Origin: Tretioscincus oriximinensis
Taxonomy: Eukaryota > Chordata > Lepidosauria > Squamata > Gymnophthalmidae
Length of the DNA: 64,000 nt
Assembly: GCA_022410635.1 (NCBI GenBank)
Contig: JAJVDF010000044.1
Location: 2,318,465 to 2,382,464 of the forward strand
Reading direction: 5' to 3'
In this document: positions 11,284 to 21,039 of the stretch, one piece after another
Numbering within the stretch: the first letter of the stretch is position 1
Layout of the letters: every line of letters begins with the position of its first letter
Notes under the pieces: generated by a model
What the model saw: only the letters and a program-made list of their open reading frames with translations
The model's database searches: none
Told to the model about the DNA's origin: nothing
Program-made: the position numbers and the translations under genes

Positions 11284-11499
11284 AGTAAACTAGTTCAGAC
11301 CGAGAGCCTTCAACTGCAAGCCAATTGGTCCCTCTGCCATCTAGCTATGCAGGATTACAGCATAAAAACTTACCAGGGTAAAACTTTGCACGCTTTAAAG
11401 CTTCTGAAAAAGTATTTTTTCCTTCCAGGGTACCTGGGAATAGGCATAATAGCTCCATAGGCATCGGCTGCAATGGTGAAAAATCCTCTTTTGCGTATC

Positions 11500-11665
11500 C
11501 ATTAAAGGTGCAAAGACGGTTCGGAGGCTGGAGCTAGTGCAGAATGCAGCAGCTCGTCTGCTGTCGGGTGTGTCTGGCCGGACGTCCATCACGCCGGTCC
11601 TCAAAGAACTGCACTGGCTACCTATTCGCTACCGAGCCCAATTCAAGGTGCTTATACTGACGTAT
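11500..11665 (+). mobile_element. L2-like LINE, part 1 (C-terminal reverse transcriptase region)
   Basis: Encodes a readable stretch of the RT C-terminal region: [14 protein letters not shown], then [19 protein letters not shown], the family's hallmark. The frame breaks off at ...LILTY because a different sequence begins at 11666. The element resumes at 12544, and the protein reading is continuous across the two parts once the insertion and one copy of its 6-bp duplication are discounted. Confidence 0.88.
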
Positions 11666-12543
11666 TAATGAGTTTCGGCTTGCTCATTAACTATGACGTA
11701 GCGGTGAAGCGAGGTAGCTTGCCCTGGGGTCCGTATCACTTGCCACGCAAATAATCAGCACACAGACTACNCGTCAGGGCAACAGGAGATACTAGGAGGT
11801 CCACGGGTCATGGAAGCCTCCTGAACGGTGAAAAGTCTCCTCTTTTATTGATAATTTCCATCAGAAGGCGTGTATGATTTTGATGACGGGGTAAAAGGGG
11901 TGGAGGATGCCCAACGTGGGCAGATGACGTAGGGATGACACGTTATGCCCCCTCCCAAGGGGGTGCAGCCTGAGTACAGTAACCAANCAGAGAAGAGATA
12001 GATGTGAGTGTGGTGTGCCTAATTACTGGAAACTTAGCTATCATTGAGAGCCCCTGTCAATCAAACTTGACAGGAAGATGATTCATGCCAAGGGTCCAGA
12101 CTTTGATGACCTCTTGAGTGGCATGAACAATGAAGTGAGACCAAGGGTATACAGAAAAGGGGAAGAAGACTAAGAGGTGGCTTCCTTGGAACAATAGTGA
12201 AGCCTAGGGCAAGTTTGCACAAGAGATTGTCCCATAGGGAGTCAAGCCTGCCTTGGCCAGAGGCAAACAGTTGACTTCCCAGTTGGTAATGGGATTTAAA
12301 TGTCTCTATTGTTAAGCTGTGCAAGAGTCAGAGGCTACCCTTCACAGGTGCCCCCAGGGAGAGGAAAGAGGGATTAAGAGAGTTCCTGAGTGTATACAGG
12401 GTTGAGGGAAAGGTCAGCTTGACCAAGGAAATTTTGAAAATTTCTTACCCAGAGGCCTCTTCTAGATAGCTAGTTCCAGCTATAAATGATATAAAATAAT
12501 ATATTTTAATTCTAATATGTGTCCCAGAGGGAGAATCCCAACA
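11666..12543 (-). mobile_element. Probable solo LTR inserted in the L2 element
   Basis: An 878-bp segment splits the L2 and is bounded by the direct repeat acgtat (11660-11665 and 12544-12549). On the minus strand it begins TGTTGGGATTC, a typical LTR start. It has an AATAAA-type signal (ttttattg at about 11842 on +) near its minus-strand 3' end. It contains no coding region and no internal retroviral domains. The minus-strand 3' end reads ...CTCATTA, not the canonical CA, which lowers certainty. It also has an 8-bp dyad, ttaatgag/ctcattaa, at 11664-11689. Confidence 0.6.
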
Positions 12544-12979
12544 ACGTATAAAGCCCTAAACGGTTTGGGTCCTGAATACTTGAGGGAACGCCTTTTCCCA
12601 TATAGTCCCACCCGGTCTCTGCGATCAGAAGGAGAGGGCCTTCTAGTCGTCCCCTCCTGCTCTAGGATAAGGGGGGCGGGGGCGCGGGGAAGAGCCTTCT
12701 CGGTGGTGGCCCCGATACTATGGAACGGCCTCCCCCCGGAAGCACGCCTGGCGCCATCCTTACAATCTTTTCGGCGCCTGGTAAAGACCTGTCTCTTCAC
12801 CCGGGCCTTTTCGGGTTAGCTCCCCCATCAGAGGACGACATTTTAAATTCTTGTGTTTCTTTTATGGTTTTAATGTTGTGAAGGTCATGACGACCTGAAT
12901 TTTTAACTTTTGTAAGCCGCCCTGGACACCTTCGGGGGGAAGGGCGGGGTAAAAATCTTTAAAATAAATAAATAAATAA
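12544..12979 (+). mobile_element. L2-like LINE, part 2 with 3' UTR and (AAAT)n tail
   Basis: Continues the RT C-terminus (KALNGLGPEYLRERLFPY..., RAFSVVAPILWNGLPPEARL) to a stop after ...FTRAFSG. A 3' UTR follows with tgtaagccgccctgg and aagggcggggtaaaa, then (AAAT)n ending at 12979. The same 3' tail, reversed, occurs at 13130, 20934 and 52815. Only the 3' end of the LINE is present. Confidence 0.9.
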
Positions 12980-13129
12980 AGTTCTATCCCGCTTTTTACG
13001 TGGTAACCATAAAGAGCAGCATCCCTTGTCCTGAGCACCAGTAACTCCCACTATGGCTCTGCTCTTACTGGGTGTTATCCCACTGGGAAAGCTAAACCAG
13101 GTGTCAGCCCCCTTTCCAAGTGGAATTAT

Positions 13130-13235
13130 TTATTTATTTGCGTTTCTATACCGCCCTATATACCCCTAAGCCTTCTATAGCGCCTTGTACCCAAAGGTCT
13201 CAGGGCGGTTTACAATAAAAAAAAGTCAACATACC
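13130..13235 (-). mobile_element. L2-type LINE 3' tail fragment
   Basis: On + it reads (ATTT)n, then ctataccgccctatatac, ggtctcagggcggtttacaa. This is the reversed L2-type 3' terminus. It lies only 0.3 kb upstream of the CpG-rich FOXO1 promoter. Confidence 0.8.
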
Positions 13236-13539
13236 ACAACCAAGTGAACCTAATTAGAAGAAGAGACTCTGAGGGTCTCTCCACTTCCTCCCAGAATTCC
13301 CTGGGCCTTTGCCATCCCCACAGCCCATGCACGGAGGCGGCCCCTCTGGTGTCACCCGTGCCAACACGTGCCAGGAACGCGGGGAAGGAAACGTGGCGAC
13401 CGCGGGGGTATCCCGTGCAACGTGTGGCGCATTTTCCTTCTCGTCTCTTTCGTGGCTTTTTACTTTTCTCCCTCATCCTTCTGGTCAACCCTCCTTATTT
13501 CTTCTCTCCTGAAATTTATAGTGAAAACAACCCCCTGGA

Positions 13540-14133
13540 GGCCGGTGGCAAGTCCCTTGGGGGCGCGTGGGAGGCTCTGTCGCCATGGCAACCAGGCCTC
13601 CTACTGACTCGCCCCGGGATCCCGGCCGCAGCTGAGGGGAGGGGAGGGGCGGGGAGGGCCGGGCCGGGCCCGGGAGGGGGGGCTGCCCCTCTGCTCCTCA
13701 GGGCCTACGAAGGCGACGACCGCCTCCCCCCCCTCCCCTGCCGCTCCGCCCCGCCCCGCCGCCAGGCTCCGCCCCCGGGGAACGCCTCCCTCGCCGCCTG
13801 CTGGCGGGGCGCCTCGGGTCGCTCATTGGGTTGCCCGCCCGAGAGATTCGCCTCAGTTGCGAGCCGAGGGAGGCCCTGCGGAGAGCGAGCGGAGGCTGGG
13901 GAGGCGTCGCCGTGGCCGCGCAGGAGGCAGCCGAGCAAACAAGAGCAGGGGCGGCAGAGGGGCGGACGGAGAGCGGCTGGGAAGAAGGCGGGCGGACCTC
14001 AGCTCGGCCTCTTTTTACCCGTGTATCTACTTGCAGCAGCAGCAGCAGCCGGGCCAGCGGGAAGGAGCCTGCCGTTCCCCTCAGTTCCTCCTCCTCCTTC
14101 TCCTCTTCTTCGCCCGCCGCCGCCGCCGCTGCC
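13540..14133 (+). promoter_or_regulatory. FOXO1: FOXO1 CpG-island promoter and 5' UTR
   Basis: Base composition changes sharply here from AT-rich flanks to very GC- and CpG-rich DNA, and this continues through exon 1 to about 14720. A GC box (ggggcgggga) lies at 13646-13655, GC-box-like CCGCCCC runs near 13746-13760, and an inverted CCAAT box (attgg) at 13825-13829. No TATA box is obvious, as expected for a CpG-island promoter. A short (GCA)n run at 14033-14048 and a TCC/TCT-rich stretch precede the ATG. The transcription start cannot be placed from sequence alone. The assignment rests on composition and position directly before the FOXO1 start codon. Confidence 0.75.
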
Positions 14134-14712
14134 ATGGCTGAGCCGCCTCAGCCCGTGGAGACAGACCCGGACTTCCAGCCCCTCTCGCGGCCCCGCTCGT
14201 GCACTTGGCCGCTGCCCCGGCCGGAGCTCGCCCCGTCCAGCCCCGGGCAGACGCCTGCGCCCACCCCGGGCAGGGCCGCCTCGCCGTCCCGCCACTGCCA
14301 AGTGGCCGCGGCCCTGTGCGCCTCCTCGTCCTCCGGCGGCGGCGGCGGCGGCGGCGGCGACTTGCTGAGCTTGCTGGAGGCGGGCGGCGAGGGCTTCGAG
14401 GCGGGGGCGTCGGCGGCGGGGGGCTCGGCGGGGGCCGGCGGGTGCCTGTGCGGCGACTTCCCCTGCCTGCAGCACTCGCAGCCGGGCTCGTCGGGGCCCG
14501 CCTTGGCCGCGGCGGTGCCTGGAGGCCCCCGCAAGAGCAGCTCGTCGCGGCGCAACGCCTGGGGCAACCTGTCCTACGCGGACCTCATCACCAAGGCCAT
14601 CGACAGCGCCCCGGAGAAGCGGCTCACCCTGTCGCAGATCTACGAGTGGATGGTCAAGAGTGTGCCTTACTTCAAGGACAAGGGCGACAGCAACAGCTCC
14701 GCCGGCTGGAAG
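14134..14712 (+). CDS. FOXO1: FOXO1 coding exon 1 (forkhead box O1), partial gene
   Basis: FOXO1 is a nuclear forkhead transcription factor. It activates gluconeogenic, stress-resistance, cell-cycle-arrest and autophagy genes, and insulin/PI3K/Akt signalling exports it from the nucleus. The 193 codons seen here start with MAEPPQPVE, then [10 protein letters not shown] at residues 19-28. This is the first Akt site (RxRxxT) and 14-3-3 motif, with Thr24 at the same number as in human FOXO1. A Gly/Ala/Ser-rich linker follows, with an eight-Gly run and the conserved LSLLE and CGDF patches. The forkhead domain begins near [10 protein letters not shown] (residue 139) and runs through [10 protein letters not shown] to SSAGWK. 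KSVPYF and RKSSSSRRN fit FOXO1 rather than FOXO3 (RCVPYF), FOXO4 or FOXO6. The ATG is the only one in this frame in the upstream open stretch and sits in a strong Kozak context (gccgctgccatggc). The exon is about 17 codons shorter than human exon 1, all in the linker. The rest of the forkhead domain and the transactivation domain lie in exon 2, outside the window. Confidence 0.95.
14334..14360 (+). repeat. FOXO1: (GGC)n repeat coding for poly-Gly in FOXO1
   Basis: Nine GGC-type triplets in frame give eight consecutive glycines in the linker between the Akt site and the forkhead domain. Human FOXO1 has different low-complexity runs (poly-Ala, poly-Pro) here, so this part of the protein varies between lineages. 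Confidence 0.85.
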
Positions 14713-14765
14713 GTCAGCACGGGGGGCACCGGCGGCTCTGGGCAAGGCTGGCAGGGGCAGCGCTG

Positions 14766-14945
14766 GGGGCAGTGGTAGTAGTGGAGGTAGTGGTAGTAGT
14801 GGAAGTGAATGCAGGTAGTGGAAGCGAATGGAGGTAGTAGTAGTGGCTGTGGAGTGGTGGGGTGTAAATGGAGGTAGTAGTAGTGGCTGTGGAAGTGGTG
14901 GGGTGGCAGTGATAGCGGTATATGTGGAGGTAGTGGTAGTGTCCT
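14766..14945 (+). repeat. Degenerate GGTAGT minisatellite just inside intron 1
   Basis: About 180 bases of imperfect ggtagt, agtggt and ggaagt units on +, with a larger internal duplication: ggaggtagtagtagtggctg occurs near 14831 and again near 14870. It starts about 50 bases after the exon 1 splice donor. The strand asymmetry (G/T-rich sense strand) is strong. Confidence 0.85.
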
Positions 14946-14946
14946 G

Positions 14947-15170
14947 AGAGCCAGCCTGGCGCAGTGGTCAAGAGTGTCAGACCCTTACCTGGAAGTCTCC
15001 CGGTTCAATTCTGCATTCTTCCAGAAAAGGCCAGCTGGGTGGCCTTGGGCTAGTTACAGTTCTTCAGGGCTCTCTCAGCCCCGTCTATTTCACAAGGTGT
15101 CTGTTGTGAAGAGAAGAACAGATTTGATTCCCTTTAAAGTGGGATATGAAAACCAACTCTTCTACTAGGA
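14947..15170 (+). mobile_element. Sauria-type SINE (family A), near full length
   Basis: The tRNA-like head (ccagcctggcgcagtggtca at the A-box region, ccggttcaattctgc at the B box) is followed by gggtggccttgggctagtta, ctctctcagccccgtctat, cacaaggtgtctgttgtgaa and a BovB-like 3' end, gggatatgaaaaccaactct. The simple tail is short. Confidence 0.88.
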
Positions 15171-15539
15171 AGTAGTGGTGANAATGGCAGTGCATTTTTG
15201 CATTCGCAGCAGAGTTGAGGCAACATTTGCTTTGGCAGGAAGCAGAGNGGGCAGCATGCAGTCCTAGTAATGATCCTGCAGTGGTAAGGTAAGGCTAGCG
15301 AAAGGGGAGCTTAGAGGAAAACCGGGGACCTACTGCGACCAGGCATCCTTCCTGCCTTTTGCACCAAATTGCAACTTCTCTAGGTAAAAGCATAAAGCTG
15401 TGATCAGTTGCCTCTGGTTCACTTTCAGCATGAGAGAATGGAACTTACACAGTGGCGTGATGTTTTCTTTTGTGGTTCTCTAATTCAAGAAATCCAGCCT
15501 TGGGTTAGATAAGATGGAGGAAAACGACTATTAACTTAG

Positions 15540-15745
15540 CTACCCCTATTGCTTTTGGGAGTGAGCAACAGGCAGGATTCCTGAAATGCCATTTGCAGGG
15601 ACTAGAGAACAGGTAAAGGTTTTGCCTTTTCTGCTTGAGGCTGCCCAGGTGCAATTGGTGGATCACAAGCAGAATGCTGGATTGGATGGACCTGGGCTGT
15701 GGGTGTCCGTTGGGCTGGCTTCTCTTGGGTTGTTATGATTGCTTC
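15540..15745 (+). mobile_element. CR1 LINE 3' UTR fragment
   Basis: Shows the sense CR1 3' sequence: gagcaacaggcaggattcct, ggctgcccaggtgcaattgg, then gaatgctggattggatggac and ggcttctcttgggttgttat. It matches the reversed copies at 9066 and 34468. Confidence 0.8.
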
Positions 15746-15879
15746 TGTGTGTTTCTATTCTGAAAGTGGGCTGAATTTGGATTAAAACTTTTGTGTGACC
15801 AGAGCCTGCGGGGCTGACCTGCCGTCTGTTCCTTGTGGCTCGTATGTCTAGCAGGAATATAAGGAATAGACNTTATAAA

Positions 15880-16815
15880 TGATCTTCTAGATGAAGGATT
15901 TGAAGGAAAACGTATCTAATTTGCTGGTGACACAAAGCTAGGCAGTGTTGCTAATACTAAACAAGATAGAGATAGGATTCAAAAAGATCTAGACAAGCTT
16001 GAACAATGGATAGAGATAGGGTAGATAGAGATAGGATTCAAAAAGATCTAGACAAGTTTGAACAGAATGGTATTTAACAGAGAGAAATGCAAGATCCTAC
16101 ATCTGGGCAAAAATAATGAAAACAGCACATATAGAATGGGAGGAATATGTCTAAGGAGCAGCACAGATGAAAAGGACCTGGGTGTATTGGTAGATCGCAG
16201 ATTAAACATGAGTCAACAGTGTGAACCAGCTGCAAAAAAGGCAAACATAATCCTGGGATGTATCAAGAGAAGCATAGAATCTCGCTCACGTGAAGTAATT
16301 ATTCCTCTCTATAGTACTTTGATACGACCACACTTGGAATACTGTGTTCAGTTCTGGGAGGCTTAGTTTGAAAAGGACATTGATAAACTAGAGCAAGTTC
16401 AAAAGAGAGTTACAAGGATGGTGAGTGGCCTGGAAATCATGCCCTATGAGGAACAGTTAAAGGATCTACGATATTTAGTCTACAAAAGAGAAGACTGAGA
16501 GGAGACCTGATAGCTCTCTACAAATATCTGAAGGGCTGTCACAGAGCAGAGGGATCAGCATTGTTCTTATTAGCACATGGAAGGACTAGAAACAATGGAA
16601 TGAAACTGCAAGGGAGTAGATTTAGATTAGATATCAGAAAAAAACTTCTGACAGTAAGGGTGATAAACCAGTGGAACAGTTTGCCACAGGAGGTGGTGAG
16701 TTCGCCTACACTGGAAGTCTTTAAACAGAGGCTGGACAGTCATCTTTCTGGGATGGTTTAATGAATCCTGCATTGGGCAGGGGGTCCCTTCCAACTCTAT
16801 GATTCTATGATTCTA
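15880..16815 (+). mobile_element. CR1 LINE, C-terminal reverse transcriptase and 3' end
   Basis: Translates in broken frames to CR1 RT C-terminal sequence: NREKCKILHLGK, DLGVLVDRRLNMSQQCEPAA, SREVIIPLYSTLIRPHLEYC, then RLRGDLIALYKYLKGCHRAE and VINQWNSLPQEVV. It ends with ggtcccttccaactctatga and the ATTCTATG octamer repeats that mark CR1 3' termini. Stops and frameshifts show it is inactive. A 59-bp tandem duplication (starts 15965 and 16024) sits in the RT region. Confidence 0.93.
15965..16070 (+). repeat. 59-bp tandem duplication inside CR1
   Basis: gatagagataggattcaaaa starts at 15965 and again at 16024. The copies differ by one substitution in agcttgaaca/agtttgaaca plus a small indel afterwards. 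Other CR1 copies do not show this, so it arose in this copy or its source. Confidence 0.85.
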
Positions 16816-17155
16816 TGGTCTTTGTTATCCTATGTTATTAATCTTCTTGACAACTTCCAGGCTGCTACAGTCGTGAGGGAGGCACAGGAACAGGGCAGAT
16901 GTGAGCAGAGGACAGGTCCCCAGACACTTCTTTACCTTCCTGCCTTTGTCAAAGTTGTGAGAGCTGGATGTGTAACTTGGTAGGCAGCTGGCTGTAAGTG
17001 CTGGCTGTGTCATTTCCTCTGGCTTGTTTGAGAGGCCCTTAAAAGTGATTGGGGAATTTTGCTCTTGGTAGTTTGTAGATGAGGAGTTTCAAGATGGAGG
17101 AGTTACTTGTTTTGCTCTGTCAGGATACAGGTATAGAAGGTTACACAAACGTTAG

Positions 17156-17365
17156 TTCCTTAGTTCCCAAACCTTTTTCATTTGTGTGCCCCATGGATGC
17201 CCATTTCCATAAATTATACCCTTCATATTAGCAAAATACTTAATATACTGTAGTTGTCTTTTAAAATGTACGCATTGTCTTTTCCCCGCTATTATTATTT
17301 TTTGCCTAACCTTAAATGCCCTGGTTCATACCCCCGGGGGTCTGTGAACCCCAGGTTGGAAATCG
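17156..17365. mobile_element. hAT-type (Charlie-like) MITE
   Basis: Starts ccttagttcccaaacctttt and ends gtgaaccccaggttggaaat. The ends are inverted relatives of the classic hAT terminus (CAG...GTTCCCAAACC). The interior carries tgtgccccatggatgccc and no coding sequence. Confidence 0.6.
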
Positions 17366-17655
17366 GAAGCATATCAGAATTGTGAAAATCTTCTATCTTG
17401 CACGTCTGTCCTTTTTGGAAGCAAGCGAAAAGTGACCGTACCCACATATCTAGAATCATGTTATATGTTTAGATGTGTATATATTTTGAATGTCAGGGCC
17501 TTGTTAAATTTCTCCCACAAATCTTAGTGTCAAGACAGAAACCAGGAACTCGCACACATTGTAACCACTTTCTAGTTGATACAGGTTTGTCCAATAATAT
17601 GATTAGTAATAAGACACAGGCATAATTTTAATTAAGGAGTTGAATTATTTGTACA

Positions 17656-17778
17656 GATTTACAGGCATGGATAGATCAGTCGCTAAGGAATCTGTCTCTC
17701 ATCTGGGAGGCTTCGGGTAAAAATATCCTTGTAAACCACTCTGAGTCCCTTTGAGAAAAGCAGGATATAAGAAGAAGA
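17656..17778 (+). mobile_element. SINE family B, internally deleted copy
   Basis: Contains the tRNA-like head (acaggcatggatagatcagt...ctcatctgggaggcttcggg) joined directly to the 3' part (atccttgtaaaccactctga...ggatataag) and a (GAA)n tail. About 200 bp of body is missing compared with the copy at 17766-18095. Its tail abuts the tail of that copy. Confidence 0.8.
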
Positions 17779-18095
17779 AGAAGAAGAACTTGGTTCTTAT
17801 ACCCCGCTTTTCTCACCTTTCAAAGGGACTCAAAGCGGCTTACAAGGATATATTTTGCCCGAAGGCTCACATTCTATCTTCCCCACCAGGCTATGGTGGT
17901 TCCCATGTATCTACTTGCAGTCAGTTTCAATTTCTTGCAATTCATGCTTTCGAATAGCTGGGTTGGCTAGAGCTACAGGCTCGTGGAAGGTGCTCACCCC
18001 TCCCCACTTCCAACACAGGGCTTCGAAACCCCATCTCCCAGGCGAGAGACGAATTCCTAAGCAACTGAGCTATCCGTGCCTGCTAAGAGCTCAGT
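17766..18095 (-). mobile_element. tRNA-derived SINE family B, full length
   Basis: Read on the minus strand it begins gcaggcacggatagctcagt with a tRNA-like A box, then gggtttcgaagccc at the B box, agctattcgaaagcatga, ccaccatagcctggtgggga, and ends agcggggtataagaaccaag with (TTC)n. It is a good reference copy for this family in the window; others are at 2325, 8310, 43779 and 54108. Confidence 0.88.
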
Positions 18096-18099
18096 TCTT

Positions 18100-20930
18100 C
18101 TTCTTAATGTAAAATAGAAACATGTAGTAGTGCCTGAATATAGTTTAATTTGTATTCAAATACTACTAAGTAATTAGTATAGGGCCCAATATATGTACAT
18201 AATACAAAGAATTTTGCACAACGAAATGGTTTAAGCAGCATAGTTAATTTGTGCTACCTAGTATTTACTGAGAAATGGAAAAATAAAAAGATCAGCTAAG
18301 CAAAACCTTTGCAAAATGGCAACAGATTTTCAGTAACATTCTAAAACTGTGAAGCAAATATGAATGTCTTACTGAACAATATACTGTATTCAAGCAAATG
18401 GGAACCCTAAGATTGAATGTTGCCTCTTCGATACTGAGTGAGTATTTCACTTGCAAACCCCTTGGGGAAAAGGTGGATTGGCTGTGTGTGTCACAGTGCA
18501 GTTTAGTATAGCACATTTTGGAGAAAAAACAATGCTGTCTATGTTCTATTTCATAAATCCATAATAAAAATGTATCTGAGTTGGTGCAGTGGTTTTCATG
18601 ATCACTTTATTAGGCTAGCAAACAGAAGAAAATTTGTGGATTGAGAACACTAAATTTCACTCACGTTTGAAGTGCGTTTGACACAATTCATTGTTTCTAG
18701 AGCTGACTGGGTTGTTTTTCAAAAGTATAAATGGATTATTTCAAAGATTTTTCTTCACATTTCATGAGCACCCATTGCCTGAAAAACTCACAGGAATGAA
18801 CAGTATTTGGTGTTTTGTATCCCAACTGCATATTGTTCAGCAGTAATGCTAGTTTTGTTTTGATGTATTCTCTCCCAAATTTAATCTTTGAATGTGTAAC
18901 TTAGTTCATCCTGGGTCACAGGTTGAATATATAACTAAAACTGGACTTCTTCCAGAATGCATTGTACATATTGAGTAGATAGATTATAAAAAGTAGCATT
19001 GCAGCATTTTCAAATAATGTATTTGCATTCTCAAAAAGGACATTTTAAAAAAGTAAATGCTCTGATGCATCGCAAAGTTAGGCAGCTTCTTAACTCGTGA
19101 TGATAGCTTATGTTTAATGTGCTAGCAGGCAGAATATAATTTGGGGCAAATTGCCATGTAGTTTACTGATGTCAGATACCACATAATTTGCTTTCTGCAG
19201 TTCCTGTCTGAGATGTGAAATTCACTTTTGATAAATTATAATGTATTGACTTTAAAAACAATTCCAACAACCAGTGACATCACTTCAGTGCTTTTGCAGT
19301 TCTTAATACCTTAGATACCATAGGCGGCTATGAAGCTTATATTAGGCAAAGACAGGAATAAATAGGCTGTGACTGTGGTGTGCAGCTGTTTTCTTTGGTG
19401 ATTTGTGAAGTAGTCCACTGGATGGTAATTAGCATCAAGCAAATATAATGCATACTGTAAGTTGAAGAATATGCATTAAGAGCAGCAGAAGTTGCATTCT
19501 GAGATCCAGACCACAAATTTCCTTAACTTGTTACTGATTTTAAACTAGATTTGCATGCAGCTGTATGCCAGACCTTAAAAAGTAATTGGAGATACTTGCA
19601 AGCATTAATAAACACAAGCACAGCTGACTCTTCCTAAACATGTAACTGGTCTTATATTTTCTAATTCAGATTCTGTCGCATTCCAGTCTGTAACTATCAT
19701 TGCATGCTGTTTTATTGTATCATCTGTAGTGGCAGTAATTGAGCTTGTCTGGTCTTGTTTAGTTATCTTTCTGCTATCGATCTTTAGGGTGGCTGTTTGT
19801 AGCAGATGCATTTACTGCAGTAAGATTTAATTTATAGGTTAATAGAGCATATTTTAAAAGCATTTAAAGTCTGTTTTCAAACACTTCTTAACAAATTCTT
19901 CATCATTCTTTTAATGACAAACTCCTGTATATTTCTTAGTTATATTGCAATGGTATCAAGTCACGACTGCCTCAAACATCAGTTATTTAATTCCGCTAGT
20001 TTTGCATATTCTGGAATAAAACTCTCCTGATAGTGCTTTATTCTGGAATACCCATGTTTTAAATCATAAATATCCAAAAATAGAGGAATAAGCGAATAAC
20101 ATCTAGCTGCAACCTCAGATTGGCTCTCACAATCTCAAATCAGGGTATTTTTTTGCCAGAGAATTTGTGGTATATGTGGCAAATGTATTTTGTAACATTA
20201 TTGCAGGCTTGGTATCATTGTGTTTGGAAGCAGTGAGATAAGTCTTAAAGTAAATGTTGCTTTAATTTATCAGATCTATTTTTGAGATGATACATTATAA
20301 AAACATTTTTTCTTCCACAAATTGCTGCTTGTTCTTCTATCCTCTATCTTTATTCCTCTAGCTTGTATTCTGATGACAGACTGCTTTTTCCATTGTAATT
20401 AACCATCAATAAAGGCAAGGTTTGAATCTTGTCTGATCACAGTTACTTTGGTAATGTTCATACGTGGCAAGAAAAGAGTGTTAAAAGTGTCTGAGATAAT
20501 TTAATATGTGGACAAACTAGAATGTGAATGAGTTTCTTTTCTTAGGTCCTGTCCTCAGTAGCAGCAAAAAGTGTGCCAAAGCTGTGTCAGTTGGCACTGC
20601 CCATTTCCACGTAATCCAAGTGAAAAGCAGCATGGCCTTGCACTGACCACACAGCTACACAGTATCTGAGTGGAATCCCCACTGGCCCTTAATGAGTGCA
20701 CATCCGTGCGTTCACCCCACTGCAAATTGGGGCGGATTGCTGGATGGGGCAGGGATGGAAGCCTCCCTCTAGCCAATGGTATTCGCTCCTACTCAGAGGG
20801 AGGAGTTAAAAGTGAGTTCTTATCCACTCTAATCCTGTCCTCAGTGAGCATATGCTGTTCAATGAGAGGCAAAGGGACTGGGAAAGTGGAAGTAAATGAG
20901 GGAGTTCTAGGCTCCTAGGAAGCCCATGAC
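18100..20930 (+). other. Repeat-poor block of FOXO1 intron 1
   Basis: Nearly 2.8 kb of AT-rich sequence with no recognisable transposable element, tandem repeat or coding region. In a squamate intron otherwise loaded with repeats, such a block is the natural place to look for conserved non-coding elements. Conservation itself cannot be judged from this sequence alone. Confidence 0.5.
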
Positions 20931-20933
20931 ATC

Positions 20934-21035
20934 TTATTTATTTATTTATATTTCTTTACCACCCTATACCCAAAGGTCTCAGGGTGGTTAACAATAAAAA
21001 CACAATTAACATGTTAAAACTGCCACATCTAAAAA
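20934..21035 (-). mobile_element. L2-type LINE 3' tail fragment
   Basis: Reads (ATTT)n, then ctttaccaccctatacccaa, ggtctcagggtggttaacaa on +, the reversed L2 3' end. Downstream aacacaattaacatgttaaa fits the 3' UTR. Confidence 0.8.
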
Positions 21036-21039
21036 TAAG

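Noticed and set aside
13244..14368. Long open frame (374 codons) overlapping the FOXO1 promoter and exon in another frame, plus several antisense frames
   Set aside because: GC-rich CpG-island DNA has few stop codons. The translations are low-complexity Arg/Pro/Gly/Ala without domains, and the FOXO1 frame explains the region.
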